Shown: positions 36,393-44,927 of the stretch, piece by piece
Numbering within the stretch: the first letter of the stretch is position 1
How the letters are laid out: each line of letters starts with the position of its first letter
Assembly: GCA_910587445.1 (NCBI GenBank)
Contig: CAJULE010000004.1
Location: 1 to 64,000, forward strand
DNA from: an uncultured Christensenellaceae bacterium
Lineage (GTDB): Bacteria > Bacillota > Clostridia > Christensenellales > Pumilibacteraceae
Reading direction: 5' to 3'
DNA: 64,000 nucleotides
Position numbers and translations under genes: made by a program
The notes under the pieces: generated by a model
What the model saw: only the letters and a program-made list of their open reading frames with translations
Database searches by the model: none
Told to the model about the DNA's origin: nothing

Positions 36393-36806
36393 ATGATAAG
36401 AGACTATTTAAAGGATAAAGCCGTGGGCTTTTGGTTCACGGCGGCGATCGCGGCGCTGACGCTCGCTACGGCGATCGTGTATGCCGTGTGCTATGCCGGT
36501 ACGGAAAATATAAATTGGGTCGCGTTCGCCTTGATGCTTGCGGCATTTGCGGGCGCCGTCGTGCCCGTCGCTTTTGGGAAGTTGAAATTCGCGCCGTACA
36601 TACAGGCGGCGTTCGTATTTCTGTCGCTGCTGTTTTTCATATACGGCATCTATTACTATGTGTCCGTGGTGCTTGTCGGTATCGACCTCGATTCGTTCGA
36701 TCCCGAGTTCATCGTGTGTACGGTGCTGTATGCGGTCACGTTCGGACTAAGCGTCGCAAACGTATTTTTGAAACAGGTAAAAAGCGAGGTGCGGGAAAAT
36801 GCGTAA
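36393..36806 (+). CDS. Small four-helix membrane protein
   Basis: This is a 137-residue protein with four hydrophobic segments, at roughly 12-34, 43-62, 67-92 and 107-127, and short loops. I do not recognise a family. GGAGG lies 5 bp before ATG 36393. Its last 8 bp overlap the start of the GH3 gene at 36799, so translation of the two is coupled. It may help insert or anchor that enzyme, or simply be co-expressed; there is no further clue. Confidence 0.75.
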   Translation: MIRDYLKDKAVGFWFTAAIAALTLATAIVYAVCYAGTENINWVAFALMLAAFAGAVVPVAFGKLKFAPYIQAAFVFLSLLFFIYGIYYYVSVVLVGIDLDSFDPEFIVCTVLYAVTFGLSVANVFLKQVKSEVRENA

Positions 36807-39774
36807 GCTTATCGTAAAAATCGCCGCAGTCGTAAGTACGATATTGTTCGGTTTTATGATTTGCGTGACCGTTATCACATCCGAAAACAGAACGGCGGTA
36901 AACAATTATTTCAACGTGCAGGACTTTAAGGTGGTAGTGCCCGACGGCGTGTCCACGGAAGACACCGAGTATTTCGAAAGCAGATTCGAAAATCTCGCCT
37001 CGCTCATAGAGGCGGGAAGGGCGACCGCCGAAGAGGTCGAAGCCGAGGGGGCGGTGCTTCTCAAAAACGACGGCAATGCGCTGCCGCTCGGGGAAGGCAG
37101 TAAGGTGAGCCTTTTCGGCATATCGTCTGTCGATCCCGCTTACGGCGGAAGAGGCTCGGCGCAGGCGCTTCAACCTCTGCCGCCCGTCACTCCGAAAGAG
37201 GGCTTCGAACACGCGGAATTGAAAGTCAATCCCACGCTCGACGCATTCTACTCCGCGCCGACGTCCGCAGTCTATAAGCGCGCGGGCAGGGGAGCGAGTG
37301 CAAAGATAAACGACGCTCCCTGGGCGGATGTGATTTCGGGCATAGGCGGCGATTCTTCGATCGCCGAGTACGGCGATGCGGCTGTGTATATAATGACGCG
37401 CGTGGGCGGAGAAGGCTCGGATATGTCGAGGACGGGCACGGACGGCGAGGGCGGAGACTATCTCAAGCTTTCGGAGATCGAGCGCGGCATTCTTACGGGA
37501 CTCGCAAACCTCAAGGCGCAGGGCAAAGTCAAGAAAATAATCGTGCTCCTTAACGCCGCAAACCAAATAGAGAGCGGCTTTCTCGACGACAAGGCGTATT
37601 CCATAGACGCGGCTCTTTGGATAGGCAGCGTCGGCATAAACGGCTTCAATGCCGTCGGCGATATAATCGCGGGCAAGGTGACGCCTTCTGGACGCCTTTC
37701 CGATACTTTTTGGTACGATCACGACGACAATCCCGCGACGGTAAACGTGGGTGCGTTTAATTACGAGGGGGCGGCGGCTTTCGATTTGCCAAAGTCCGGC
37801 ACCGACGTCGACGCGAAATACAATTCCTACGTCGTATACGAAGAGGGCGTTTACGTCGGCTATCGCTATGCGGAGACGAGGTATTACGACGTCGTGACAA
37901 AACGTCCCAATGCGGGCGATTTCGTCTATTCCGACGTGATCTCCCATCCGTTCGGATACGGTATGTCATACACCGACTTCGAATTTTCGGATTACGCTCT
38001 CGAGGATAACGAAGACGGAACGCTTACCGTCAAAGTGACCGTCAAAAACGTCGGCGAAACGTACGGCGGCAAAGAGGTGGTTCAGATCTATGTCAAAAAG
38101 CCGTTCGGAAAGTTCGACGAGGACAGAGGCATAGAAAAGCCCGCCGTCGAGCTTGTCGGCTTTGCAAAGACCGACGTGCTTGCGCCGAAAACGGGCACGG
38201 AGACTTTGGAGATCGTTATAGATAAAAAGGATCTCGCCGTTTACGACGCAAACGTCGCAAAGACCTATATTCTTACGGAGGGCGACTATCTTATTGCGGC
38301 GGGCAAAGACGCGCATGACGCACTGAACAATATCCTTGCCTACGAGGGCTATGCGAGGAGCGACGGAATGGACGCGGACGGCAACTCCGCGCTTGTGGGC
38401 AAGACGACGCTTTCTCTCGACGAAAAGACCTATTCCGTGTCGCGTGCGACGCAAAATGCTATAGGCAATCTGTTCGACCACGTAGACGTAAACAAGTATT
38501 TTTCGGCTTCGGAAAACTCGGTCGGATACATGACGCGCACCGATTGGACGGGCAGTATTCCAAGGTCCGCGGCAAAGCTTAAGATGACGCAAAAGCTTCG
38601 CGACGACCTCGTAAAGCAGGACGACTGCGCGGTAATTCCCGCCGACGGTACGGAATATCCGACATACGGCAAGGACTCGGACCTCAACCTAATAGATCTG
38701 CGCGTCGACGAAAACGGCGATCCCGTTTCTTACGACGACGAAAAGTGGGACGAGCTTCTCGACAAGCTCACTTGGAACGAGACGGTCGAGCTTCTTATTT
38801 CCGGACTTCAAAGTACGAAAAATCTTATTTCGATCATAAAGCCGGGTACGGTCGAGCAAAACGGACCCACGGGGCTCACTCAGCCTTACAACAAAAACCC
38901 TCTCGGCAGGGCGGCGCGCATGGACGATCCCGACAAGGAAAAGACGCCGCCGTACTATCCGTGCGTCGGTATTCTTGCGGCTTCATTCGATACGCGTATG
39001 GCGGAGAAGTACGGAGATATGCTCGGCGAGGACGCTATTTGGGCGGGATATGCCGGCTTCTACGGCATAGGGCTTAACACGCACCGCAGCGCCTACGGCG
39101 GCAGAGCGTACGAGTATTACAGCGAAGATCCCTTCCTTACGGGCAGTATGGCAAGCGTGCAGGTCGCCGCGCTTCAATCCCACGGATGCAACGCTTACGT
39201 CAAGCATTTTGCTCTCAACGACGGCGAAGCGCAGCGCACGGGTATAAGCGTGTGGGCAAATGAGCAGACTTTAAGGGAGATATATTTGAGACCGTTCGAA
39301 ACCGCTGTCGTAAAGGGCGGCGCGATGAACGCAATGTCGGCGTTCAACCGCCTTGGCGCGTACAACTGTCCCGCGGACAGGGCGCTCCTCACGGATTTCC
39401 TTCGCGGCGAGCTCGGCATGAAAGGCTTCGTGGTCTCCGATATGTATTCGATAGGCTATAAGGCGGCGCAAATGCCGATATTCCTTGCGGCGGGTTGCGA
39501 TTTGCCCGACGGAGAAATAGAAAAGGGCAATCCGTATAAGGCGTTTGCGAAAAACCACGGCGAAACGGCGTGGCAGATGCGCGAAGCGGCAAAACGCGTG
39601 CTGTACGCCACAGTGCAGAGCAACGCCATGAACGGTTTTTCGACCGAAATGTATATAGTAAAAGTCGTACCCGGCTGGCAAGCCGCCGTCATTGCTCTCG
39701 ATTGCCTGTTCGGCGCAATGTTTGCGGCAAGCGCGGTCTGTGCGGTATTGATGATCTTAAAGGGCTCCCGATGA
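36799..39774 (+). CDS. Membrane-bound GH3 glycoside hydrolase, permuted domains
   Basis: This is a 991-residue GH3 with an N-terminal membrane helix (about 5-27) and a C-terminal one (about 962-985). The sandwich domain comes first (GAVLLKNDGNALPLGEGSKV), the Fn3-like domain next (VKNVGETYGGKEVVQIYVKKP), then the barrel: GGRAYEYYSEDP, KHFALNDGE, and nucleophile candidate Asp881 in FVVSDMYS. It is similar in plan to the protein at 32476 but clearly diverged, for example KHFALND where the other has KHFALNE. It is expressed from the promoter with the G-tract at 36290 through the small membrane protein gene. Substrate unknown. Confidence 0.85.
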   Translation: MRKLIVKIAAVVSTILFGFMICVTVITSENRTAVNNYFNVQDFKVVVPDGVSTEDTEYFESRFENLASLIEAGRATAEEVEAEGAVLLKNDGNALPLGEGSKVSLFGISSVDPAYGGRGSAQALQPLPPVTPKEGFEHAELKVNPTLDAFYSAPTSAVYKRAGRGASAKINDAPWADVISGIGGDSSIAEYGDAAVYIMTRVGGEGSDMSRTGTDGEGGDYLKLSEIERGILTGLANLKAQGKVKKIIVLLNAANQIESGFLDDKAYSIDAALWIGSVGINGFNAVGDIIAGKVTPSGRLSDTFWYDHDDNPATVNVGAFNYEGAAAFDLPKSGTDVDAKYNSYVVYEEGVYVGYRYAETRYYDVVTKRPNAGDFVYSDVISHPFGYGMSYTDFEFSDYALEDNEDGTLTVKVTVKNVGETYGGKEVVQIYVKKPFGKFDEDRGIEKPAVELVGFAKTDVLAPKTGTETLEIVIDKKDLAVYDANVAKTYILTEGDYLIAAGKDAHDALNNILAYEGYARSDGMDADGNSALVGKTTLSLDEKTYSVSRATQNAIGNLFDHVDVNKYFSASENSVGYMTRTDWTGSIPRSAAKLKMTQKLRDDLVKQDDCAVIPADGTEYPTYGKDSDLNLIDLRVDENGDPVSYDDEKWDELLDKLTWNETVELLISGLQSTKNLISIIKPGTVEQNGPTGLTQPYNKNPLGRAARMDDPDKEKTPPYYPCVGILAASFDTRMAEKYGDMLGEDAIWAGYAGFYGIGLNTHRSAYGGRAYEYYSEDPFLTGSMASVQVAALQSHGCNAYVKHFALNDGEAQRTGISVWANEQTLREIYLRPFETAVVKGGAMNAMSAFNRLGAYNCPADRALLTDFLRGELGMKGFVVSDMYSIGYKAAQMPIFLAAGCDLPDGEIEKGNPYKAFAKNHGETAWQMREAAKRVLYATVQSNAMNGFSTEMYIVKVVPGWQAAVIALDCLFGAMFAASAVCAVLMILKGSR

Positions 39775-39802
39775 GATAATAATATAAAAGGAGAAATATT
39801 AT

Positions 39803-40216
39803 ATGAAGAAGTTGTTTTCAAGGATGTTACCTGCGCTTATAATTGCGCTTTCGCTGTGCTTCGGAGCGCTCTCGCTTACGGCTTGCGGCGAAAAGGATAT
39901 GGTGTTCACGGGTCAGGGCGAAATGCGCGGAATGAAGATCGATTGCACGCTCACGCTTGCGACGGACGGAACGGCAAAGCTCGCCGCCGTAATAGATACG
40001 GAGATCCAGAGCATAAAGGACCAGATAGAGCCCATGCTTCAGGCAAGCGGCACGTTCGAGGTAAAGGACAATGTCTACACCGTCACGCTCGGAGAGGGCG
40101 CAACGGCTCGCACTTTTACGTCGACCTACGACTCGGCGACAAAGACTCACACCATAGCTTATTCGATAGTCGGACCCGAAGGCAGCGTTCCCGTAACTCT
40201 CACCTGCAAGGCGTAA
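39803..40216 (+). CDS. Small lipoprotein of unknown function
   Basis: This 137-residue lipoprotein has the signal MKKLFSRMLPALIIALSLCF and lipobox SLTAC near residue 28. The mature part looks like an all-beta domain (alternating hydrophobic strands such as DCTLTLATDG, KDNVYTVTLGEG, HTIAYSIVG), similar in feel to small lipocalin-like or copper-homeostasis-like beta barrels, but I recognise no family. AAAGGAG precedes the start. It is 28 bp after the GH3 gene and ends at a terminator, so it is the last gene of that operon. Confidence 0.75.
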   Translation: MKKLFSRMLPALIIALSLCFGALSLTACGEKDMVFTGQGEMRGMKIDCTLTLATDGTAKLAAVIDTEIQSIKDQIEPMLQASGTFEVKDNVYTVTLGEGATARTFTSTYDSATKTHTIAYSIVGPEGSVPVTLTCKA

Positions 40217-40251
40217 GTACAGTAAAACGATAAAATCATACAGGCAAAAAG

Positions 40252-40285
40252 CAGTCGCGGCAAAAAACGTCGCGATTGTTTTTTT
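40252..40285 (+). terminator. Rho-independent terminator
   Basis: CAGTCGCG (40252-40259) pairs with CGCGATTG (40271-40278) with one G-U pair, followed by seven T (40279-40285). It ends the operon 36393-40216. Confidence 0.87.
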
Positions 40286-40369
40286 GCTTTGCGAAAATCT
40301 TTCTTTTTTTGCGCATAAAAGGCGAAGGCAGAAGTATACTAACCGCACTATCTGATAAAGGAGATTTTT

Positions 40370-40792
40370 ATGAACGCATTACTTTCATTACTGACTCTTG
40401 TCGCTTCGCTTTCGGGCGGCTGCGACATAGACGCTCTGCCGCAGAATCCTGCGGTCGACGTGGCGAAAAAAATCGAGATAAACGTCTCGGGCGACGATAC
40501 GAACTATCGGTACGACGGCGAAACAAACGAGCGCGAAGGCGAAAAACGCCGCCGTCCTCCCGTGCCGAGAACGGCGGACGAACAGATGAGCGACGTCGAT
40601 AAGAGCTATATCGACAAGAAGCGCAAGCTCGACGAGGATTTCAGAATCATGTTCGAGCTCAAAAAACAGCTCGACTGCTACCAGGGCACAATGTCGGCAA
40701 AGTGGGAAGAATACTACGCTTTGCAGCAGGCGTATAACGAGGAGCTTCAAAAGCTCGTTTCCGCCTGGGTCACCGACAATCTCTACGACTGA
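40370..40792 (+). CDS. Small secreted or lipid-anchored helical protein
   Basis: This is a 140-residue protein. The short hydrophobic N-terminus MNALLSLLTLVASLSGGC could be a lipoprotein signal (lipobox LSGGC), though it lacks the usual Lys/Arg start. A charged, Pro/Arg-rich linker follows, then from about 70 a helical, coiled-coil-prone region (YIDKKRKLDEDFRIMFELKK). AAAGGAG precedes the start. TATACT at 40335-40340 is a possible -10 box but no good -35 is visible. I recognise no family. Confidence 0.6.
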   Translation: MNALLSLLTLVASLSGGCDIDALPQNPAVDVAKKIEINVSGDDTNYRYDGETNEREGEKRRRPPVPRTADEQMSDVDKSYIDKKRKLDEDFRIMFELKKQLDCYQGTMSAKWEEYYALQQAYNEELQKLVSAWVTDNLYD

Positions 40793-40816
40793 CAGCTGCT
40801 GTAAAGCCACACATTC

Positions 40817-40902
40817 GGCGCCCCTTGGCAAGGGGCGCCGTCTGCGTAACACCCACTGTCTCGAGGCTCCCCTTAGCAAGGGGAGCTGTCACCGAAGGTG
40901 AC
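40817..40902 (+). repeat. Dispersed hairpin repeat (CCCCTTGGCAAGGGG type)
   Basis: Three adjacent perfect or near-perfect inverted repeats: GGCGCCCCTT/AAGGGGCGCC (40817-40839), GCTCCCCTT/AAGGGGAGC (40866-40886) and GTCACC/GGTGAC (40888-40902), ending with CTGAGGGGATTGTTC. The same end sequence recurs at about 61430. This is a non-coding, probably MITE- or REP-like element, seen as a type in many Clostridia genomes (from memory). It has no open reading frame. Confidence 0.7.
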
Positions 40903-40929
40903 TGAGGGGATTGTTCAAAACCGAATTTT

Positions 40930-40966
40930 GCGAGCGGTCTTTTTTAAGGCCGCCCGCTTTCTTTTT
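40930..40966 (+). terminator. Rho-independent terminator before ychF
   Basis: GCGAGCGG (40930-40937) pairs with CCGCCCGC (40950-40957) with one mismatch, and TTTCTTTTT follows. It ends transcription from the gene at 40370. Confidence 0.7.
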
Positions 40967-40996
40967 GCGGAAAAACCGATTATGCCCGTCAAATGC

Positions 40997-41026
40997 TTGC
41001 GGGGCGGCGGCTTTATGTGATAGAAT
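40997..41026 (+). promoter_or_regulatory. Promoter of ychF-argS
   Basis: TTGCGG (40997-41002), 18-bp spacer, TAGAAT (41021-41026), 33 bp before the GTG start of ychF. A moderate housekeeping-type promoter. Confidence 0.55.
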
Positions 41027-41059
41027 AGACTCGAATACATATAAAGCGAGGTATCCGAA

Positions 41060-42151
41060 GTGAAATTAGGAGTGGTCGGCTTGCCCAATGTCGGCAAGAG
41101 CACGCTGTTCAATGCAATAACCGGGGCGGGGGCGGAGTGTGCGAATTATCCGTTCTGCACGATAGAACCGAACGTCGGCATGGTGGCTGTGCCCGACGAG
41201 CGTCTCGAAGTGCTTGCCAAACTTTACAATACGAAAAAGGTCACGCCCGCCGTGCTCGAGTTCGTAGACATCGCGGGGCTCGTCAAGGGTGCGAGCGCCG
41301 GCGAGGGACTCGGCAACAAATTCCTTTCGCACATTCGTGAGGTGGACGCAATAGTCCATGTCGTGCGTTGCTTCGACGACGAAAACATCATTCACGTCGA
41401 CGGTGCGGTAAGTCCGCTGCGCGACATCGACACGATAAATCTCGAGCTCATTCTCGCGGACATGGAGACGGTAAAACGCCGCCTCGATAAGGCGGAAAAG
41501 CTCGTAAAGACGGGCGATAAGAAATATGCGGAAGAAGCGGCGGTCTGTAGGAAAATTTACGACTGTCTCGAGGGCGGTAAGTGCGCGAGAACTCTTGCTC
41601 TTACCGACGAAGAAAAGGAGCTTACGCGCGACTTTTTCCTGTTGACGTCGAAGCCCGTCATCTACTGCGCAAACATCGGCGAAGGCGATATAGGCTGCTC
41701 GGACAACGACTATGTAAAAGCCGTTAAGAAGTTCGCCGGCGAGGAGAAGAGCGCGACGGTCGTCATTTGCGCGAAGGTCGAGGAGGAAATTTCGAGGCTT
41801 CCCAAAGAAGAGCGCGGAATGTTCCTCGAGGAGCTCGGTCTCGGAGAAAGCGGTCTCAGCCGCATGGTCAAGACGGGTTACGAGCTTTTGGGACTCATGA
41901 GCTATCTCACGGCGGGCGAAAAGGAAGTGCGCGCCTGGACTATAGAGCGCGGCACGAAAGCGCCGCAAGCCGCGGGCAAGATCCACAGCGATTTCGAAAA
42001 GGGCTTTATACGCGCCGAAATCGTTTCTTATGACGACCTCGTCTCACTCGGCGGATTCAATGCCGCGCGTGAGAAAGGTAAGGTCAGAAGCGAGGGCAAG
42101 GAGTACGTTATGCGCGACGGCGACGTAGTTCTCTTCCGCTTCAACGTATAG
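41060..42151 (+). CDS. ychF: YchF-family ribosome-associated P-loop ATPase
   Basis: This OBG-family P-loop protein has 363 residues, the standard length. G1 GLPNVGKST is at 7-15, G3 DIAGLVKGASAGEGLGN at about 70-86, and the altered G4 motif reads NIGE in place of NKxD, which in YchF/Ola1 shifts preference from GTP to ATP. The C-terminal TGS domain ends with YVMRDGDVVLFRFNV. It associates with ribosomes and acts in stress and translation control. The start is GTG, preceded by GCGAGG. It is followed 20 bp later by argS, probably one operon. Confidence 0.94.
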   Translation: MKLGVVGLPNVGKSTLFNAITGAGAECANYPFCTIEPNVGMVAVPDERLEVLAKLYNTKKVTPAVLEFVDIAGLVKGASAGEGLGNKFLSHIREVDAIVHVVRCFDDENIIHVDGAVSPLRDIDTINLELILADMETVKRRLDKAEKLVKTGDKKYAEEAAVCRKIYDCLEGGKCARTLALTDEEKELTRDFFLLTSKPVIYCANIGEGDIGCSDNDYVKAVKKFAGEEKSATVVICAKVEEEISRLPKEERGMFLEELGLGESGLSRMVKTGYELLGLMSYLTAGEKEVRAWTIERGTKAPQAAGKIHSDFEKGFIRAEIVSYDDLVSLGGFNAAREKGKVRSEGKEYVMRDGDVVLFRFNV

Positions 42152-42171
42152 ACTTTTAAGGGAAAAACAAC

Positions 42172-43869
42172 ATGGATTTCAAAAGGATTATAAGCGAATC
42201 GATAGGAGGTGTAGTCGTTTCCGCAGACGAAGCGTATGCGCTTATCGGCGTGCCTGCTCAAAGCGAAATGGGCGACTACTGTCTGCCGTGCTTCAAGCTC
42301 GCAAAGGAACTCAAAAAGCCGCCTCAGGCAATAGCTGCGGAGATCAAAGAGGTAATCGAAAAACGCCGCGACTATCGCCCGTTTACGATGAGCGTTGCGG
42401 GCGGATACCTGAATTTCCGCTTTGACAGGGCTTTTGCGGCGTCGAACGTCCTGCCCGAGATATTGTCGGGCGGAGAGACGTTTGCCCCGGGCAGGAGCAA
42501 CGGTAAGACCGTATGCCTCGATTATTCGTCGATAAACATTGCCAAACCCTTTCACATAGGACACCTTCTGACTACGGCAATAGGCGGCTCACTCTATCGC
42601 ATTTACAAGCGGCTCGGCTATGACGTCGTCGGCATAAATCATCTCGGCGATTGGGGCACTCAGTTCGGAAAGATGATCGTCGCATACCTGAAGTGGGGCG
42701 ACGAAAAGGACGTCGAAAAACGCGGCGTGCACGCGCTTGTCGAGCTTTACGTTCGCTTTCATAAGGAAGCCGAAAAGGAGCCGAAACTCGATGACGAGGC
42801 GCGCGCCTGGTTCAAAAAGATCGAGGACGGCGACGCGGAAGCTCTTCGTCTTTTCGAGTATTTCAGGAGCGTCACGCTCAAGGACGTAAACAAGGTCTAC
42901 GAGCGTCTCGGCATAAAGTTCGACAGCTATAACGGCGAAAGTTTCTACAACGATAAGCTCGACGGGGTGGTGGAGCTTTTAAAGGAAAAGGGGCTGCTTG
43001 CGGAAAGCGAGGGCGCAAAGATAGTCGATCTGTCCGCCTTCGATATGCCGCCTTGCCTTATCCTGAGGAGCGACGGTGCGTCTCTGTATGCGACGCGCGA
43101 TCTTGCCGCCGCCATTTACCGCAAGAACACCTACGGCTTCGACAAGAATCTCTATGTCGTCGCGTATCAGCAAAATCTTCACTTCAAGCAGGTTTTCAAG
43201 GTCTTGGAGCTGTGCGGCTTTACTTGGGCGAAGGACTGCGTTCACGTTCCGTTCGGAATGGTTTCGCTCGAGGGCGGGGCAAGTCTTTCCACTCGCAGCG
43301 GCAACGTCGTATATCTGTCCGACGTTCTCGAAACCGCCGTTCTTAAGGCGGAAAAGGTCATAGAAGAAAAGAATCCCGCTCTCGAAAACAAGCGGGAAGT
43401 TGCGGAGCAGGTCGGCGTGGGAGCCGTGCTCTTTATGGCGTTGTCCACTTCGCGTATAAAAGACCTCGTGTTCTCATACGACAAAGCTCTTTCCTTCGAC
43501 GGCGAGACTGCGCCGTACCTTCAGTATACGCACGCGCGCTGTAGGTCGGTGCGCGACAAGTGCGCGGACGTGAAGCTCGACGGCATCGACTATTCTGTGC
43601 TTTCCGACGAAGCGAGCGCTTCGGTCGTGCTGTTGCTCAATCGCTATGAAGACGTGATAAAGGATGCCGCCGAAAAGTACGAGCCGAGCATTCTCTCGAA
43701 GTATCTCATAGATCTCGCTCAGAGCTACAACGCCTTCTATGTCGGTCACCGCATAGCCGGTGAGGAGGAGAACGTCACAAAAGCGCGGCTTGCTCTTTCC
43801 GAGTGTGTCCGCAAGGTTTTGAAGGATGGGTTGGGGTTGTTGCTTATAAATGCTCCCGACAAAATGTAA
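42172..43869 (+). CDS. argS: Arginyl-tRNA synthetase
   Basis: This is a class I aminoacyl-tRNA synthetase of 565 residues. An Arg-N domain lies in the first ~90 residues, the HIGH signature in FHIGHL (His128-His131), and the KMSKS-equivalent region reads SLSTRSGNVV, degenerate as in many ArgRS. The DALR anticodon-binding domain is C-terminal and ends with LLLINAPDKM, close to the usual terminal ...PE.M. It charges tRNA-Arg. The ATG at 42172 has AAGGG upstream. A structured repeat begins 6 bp after its stop. Confidence 0.95.
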   Translation: MDFKRIISESIGGVVVSADEAYALIGVPAQSEMGDYCLPCFKLAKELKKPPQAIAAEIKEVIEKRRDYRPFTMSVAGGYLNFRFDRAFAASNVLPEILSGGETFAPGRSNGKTVCLDYSSINIAKPFHIGHLLTTAIGGSLYRIYKRLGYDVVGINHLGDWGTQFGKMIVAYLKWGDEKDVEKRGVHALVELYVRFHKEAEKEPKLDDEARAWFKKIEDGDAEALRLFEYFRSVTLKDVNKVYERLGIKFDSYNGESFYNDKLDGVVELLKEKGLLAESEGAKIVDLSAFDMPPCLILRSDGASLYATRDLAAAIYRKNTYGFDKNLYVVAYQQNLHFKQVFKVLELCGFTWAKDCVHVPFGMVSLEGGASLSTRSGNVVYLSDVLETAVLKAEKVIEEKNPALENKREVAEQVGVGAVLFMALSTSRIKDLVFSYDKALSFDGETAPYLQYTHARCRSVRDKCADVKLDGIDYSVLSDEASASVVLLLNRYEDVIKDAAEKYEPSILSKYLIDLAQSYNAFYVGHRIAGEEENVTKARLALSECVRKVLKDGLGLLLINAPDKM

Positions 43870-43875
43870 TTCCTT

Positions 43876-44040
43876 ACGGCTTATATGCTTCGCGAATACA
43901 GGCTGCGTGCTTCTCGGTGGCGGGAGCTGTACGTAATAGTACAGCAACCCACCGCCTCGTCGCCTGCTGCCTGTCTCGCTCGCATATAAGCCGTCAGCCC
44001 GACGGCTTATATGCTTCGCATTTCTGCGTTAAGCTCCGCG
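43876..44040 (+). repeat. Structured repeat, copy A (long imperfect hairpin)
   Basis: From 43876 to 43994 the sequence folds into one long imperfect inverted repeat. ACGGCTTATATGC at the left end pairs with GCATATAAGCCGT at the right, an inner ACAGGC pairs with GCCTGT, and the apex is CTGTAC-GTAATA-GTACAG (43927-43944). A further ACGGCTTATATGCTTCGCAT follows from 44002. A diverged second copy lies at 45653. The whole stretch 43870-44122 holds no gene. Confidence 0.75.
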
Positions 44041-44122
44041 CCGTATACTGCCTAAAGGCTCGAGGCGTTCGCTTCGCATATAAAAAGCCTTCCCTTACCT
44101 TTCGACTGCCTCAAGGCGGTAA

Positions 44123-44314
44123 TTAAAACGACGTGAAGTTTCCGCGGCAGTTATTCGCATTGCCGCATCTGCAATTGTTTCCCGTATTGTTGTTTCCGCA
44201 TGAGGAAACGAGCATGGCGGCAATTACGGCTTCGTTTATAGAAGAAACGTCGCTGTCTCCGTTGGTGAGCAGGAGTATGATGAGCAAAAGGCGAAAAATA
44301 TCGTCAGACGACAT
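44123..44314 (-). CDS. Small Asn/Cys-rich protein of unknown function
   Basis: This is a 63-residue protein on the - strand. AAGGAGG lies 8 bp before ATG at 44314, which supports this start over the in-frame ATG at 44332 that overlaps the ribosome site. It has a hydrophobic N-terminal helix (FRLLLIILLL, about 7-16), a second apolar stretch (AVIAAMLVSS), and a C-terminus with four Cys and many Asn/Gly (GNNCRCGNANNC), which could bind a metal. It is divergent from an ArsR regulator gene, so a link to metal or thiol stress is possible but unproven. Confidence 0.6.
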   Translation of the reverse strand: MSSDDIFRLLLIILLLTNGDSDVSSINEAVIAAMLVSSCGNNNTGNNCRCGNANNCRGNFTSF

Positions 44315-44382
44315 AAATTTGTCCTCCTTCAAAATCCGAGCATATTAGTTTATATGTGACAAAAAACCGCGTTGCCACTGTA

Positions 44383-44411
44383 TTGACGGCGCGGATTTCG
44401 TATATTATAAT
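44383..44411 (+). promoter_or_regulatory. Promoter of the ArsR-type regulator
   Basis: TTGACG (44383-44388), 17-bp spacer, TATAAT (44406-44411). The surrounding AT-rich sequence has several TATA/ATAT steps and could hold an autoregulatory site, but I see no clear inverted repeat. Confidence 0.78.
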
Positions 44412-44441
44412 AAAAACGCAATAATATATACGGAGAAACGA

Positions 44442-44774
44442 ATGGAAGATAAGATCCTTCTCGACGCCTATACGCGAAGTCTCGTTCGGAAATACGATCT
44501 GCACGGCGACAATCTTAGACTGCTCGCGGACTTTTTCGCGGCGCTTTCCGATTCGACGCGGATACGCATAATTTCGGCGCTCAGTATATCCGAGATGTGC
44601 GTATCCGATCTTTCCGTGCTGCTGGAGCTCAATCAGACGACGGTTTCGCACCAACTGCGCACGCTTCGAGCTATAGGCGTCGTCGATTGCCGCAGACAAG
44701 GCAAAGTCGTATTTTACTACATAAAGAGCAAAGTCGTGCTCGACGTCATGACAAGCGCTTCGGACTTTTTGTGA
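44442..44774 (+). CDS. ArsR/SmtB-family regulator
   Basis: This winged-helix repressor has 110 residues. The core runs from about 25 to 100, with ALSDSTRIRIISAL, the region ISEMCVSDLSVLLELNQTTVSHQLRTLRAIGVV (cited here only for helices alpha3-alpha5), and the wing RRQGKVVFYYI. The segment EMCVSDL corresponds to the ELCVCDL metal site but keeps only one Cys, and no CxC pair elsewhere is obvious, so the sensed ligand may not be a thiophilic metal. GGAG precedes ATG. The divergent small Cys-rich gene at 44314 is a possible target. Confidence 0.85.
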   Translation: MEDKILLDAYTRSLVRKYDLHGDNLRLLADFFAALSDSTRIRIISALSISEMCVSDLSVLLELNQTTVSHQLRTLRAIGVVDCRRQGKVVFYYIKSKVVLDVMTSASDFL

Positions 44775-44870
44775 TTCTTTTTTCGGCGAACATATGCTCA
44801 TATGAGAATATGTGCGATTGCCGATATGCGCAAATCTGTGCGGCGGGGCGGGGAAAGGCGCACAAAGCAG

Positions 44871-44899
44871 TTGCGCTTTTATGTGAACTGTGATATAAT
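44871..44899 (+). promoter_or_regulatory. Promoter of uracil-DNA glycosylase gene
   Basis: TTGCGC (44871-44876), 17-bp spacer, TATAAT (44894-44899), directly followed by an 18-bp palindrome. Confidence 0.7.
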
Positions 44900-44902
44900 G
44901 TT

Positions 44903-44920
44903 TCCGAAACAGGTTTCGGA
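44903..44920. promoter_or_regulatory. Palindrome at the start site of the ung gene
   Basis: TCCGAAACAGGTTTCGGA is a perfect inverted repeat of 8 bp arms with a 2-bp centre. It lies 3 bp after the -10 box and runs into the ribosome binding site GGAGG. It could be an operator; it is not the canonical Gram-positive LexA box (CGAACNNNNGTTCG), though the gene it controls is for DNA repair. It could also hide the ribosome site in RNA. Confidence 0.5.
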
Positions 44921-44927
44921 GGTGTTT

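Noticed and set aside
40817..40902. Insertion sequence remnant
   Set aside because: No coding sequence or target-site duplication seen; only short hairpins, so it was listed as a dispersed repeat.
43250..43320. Loss of the KMSKS motif in arginyl-tRNA synthetase
   Set aside because: SLSTRSGNVV is a degenerate form, and ArgRS of many bacteria lack a canonical KMSKS; not evidence of inactivity.
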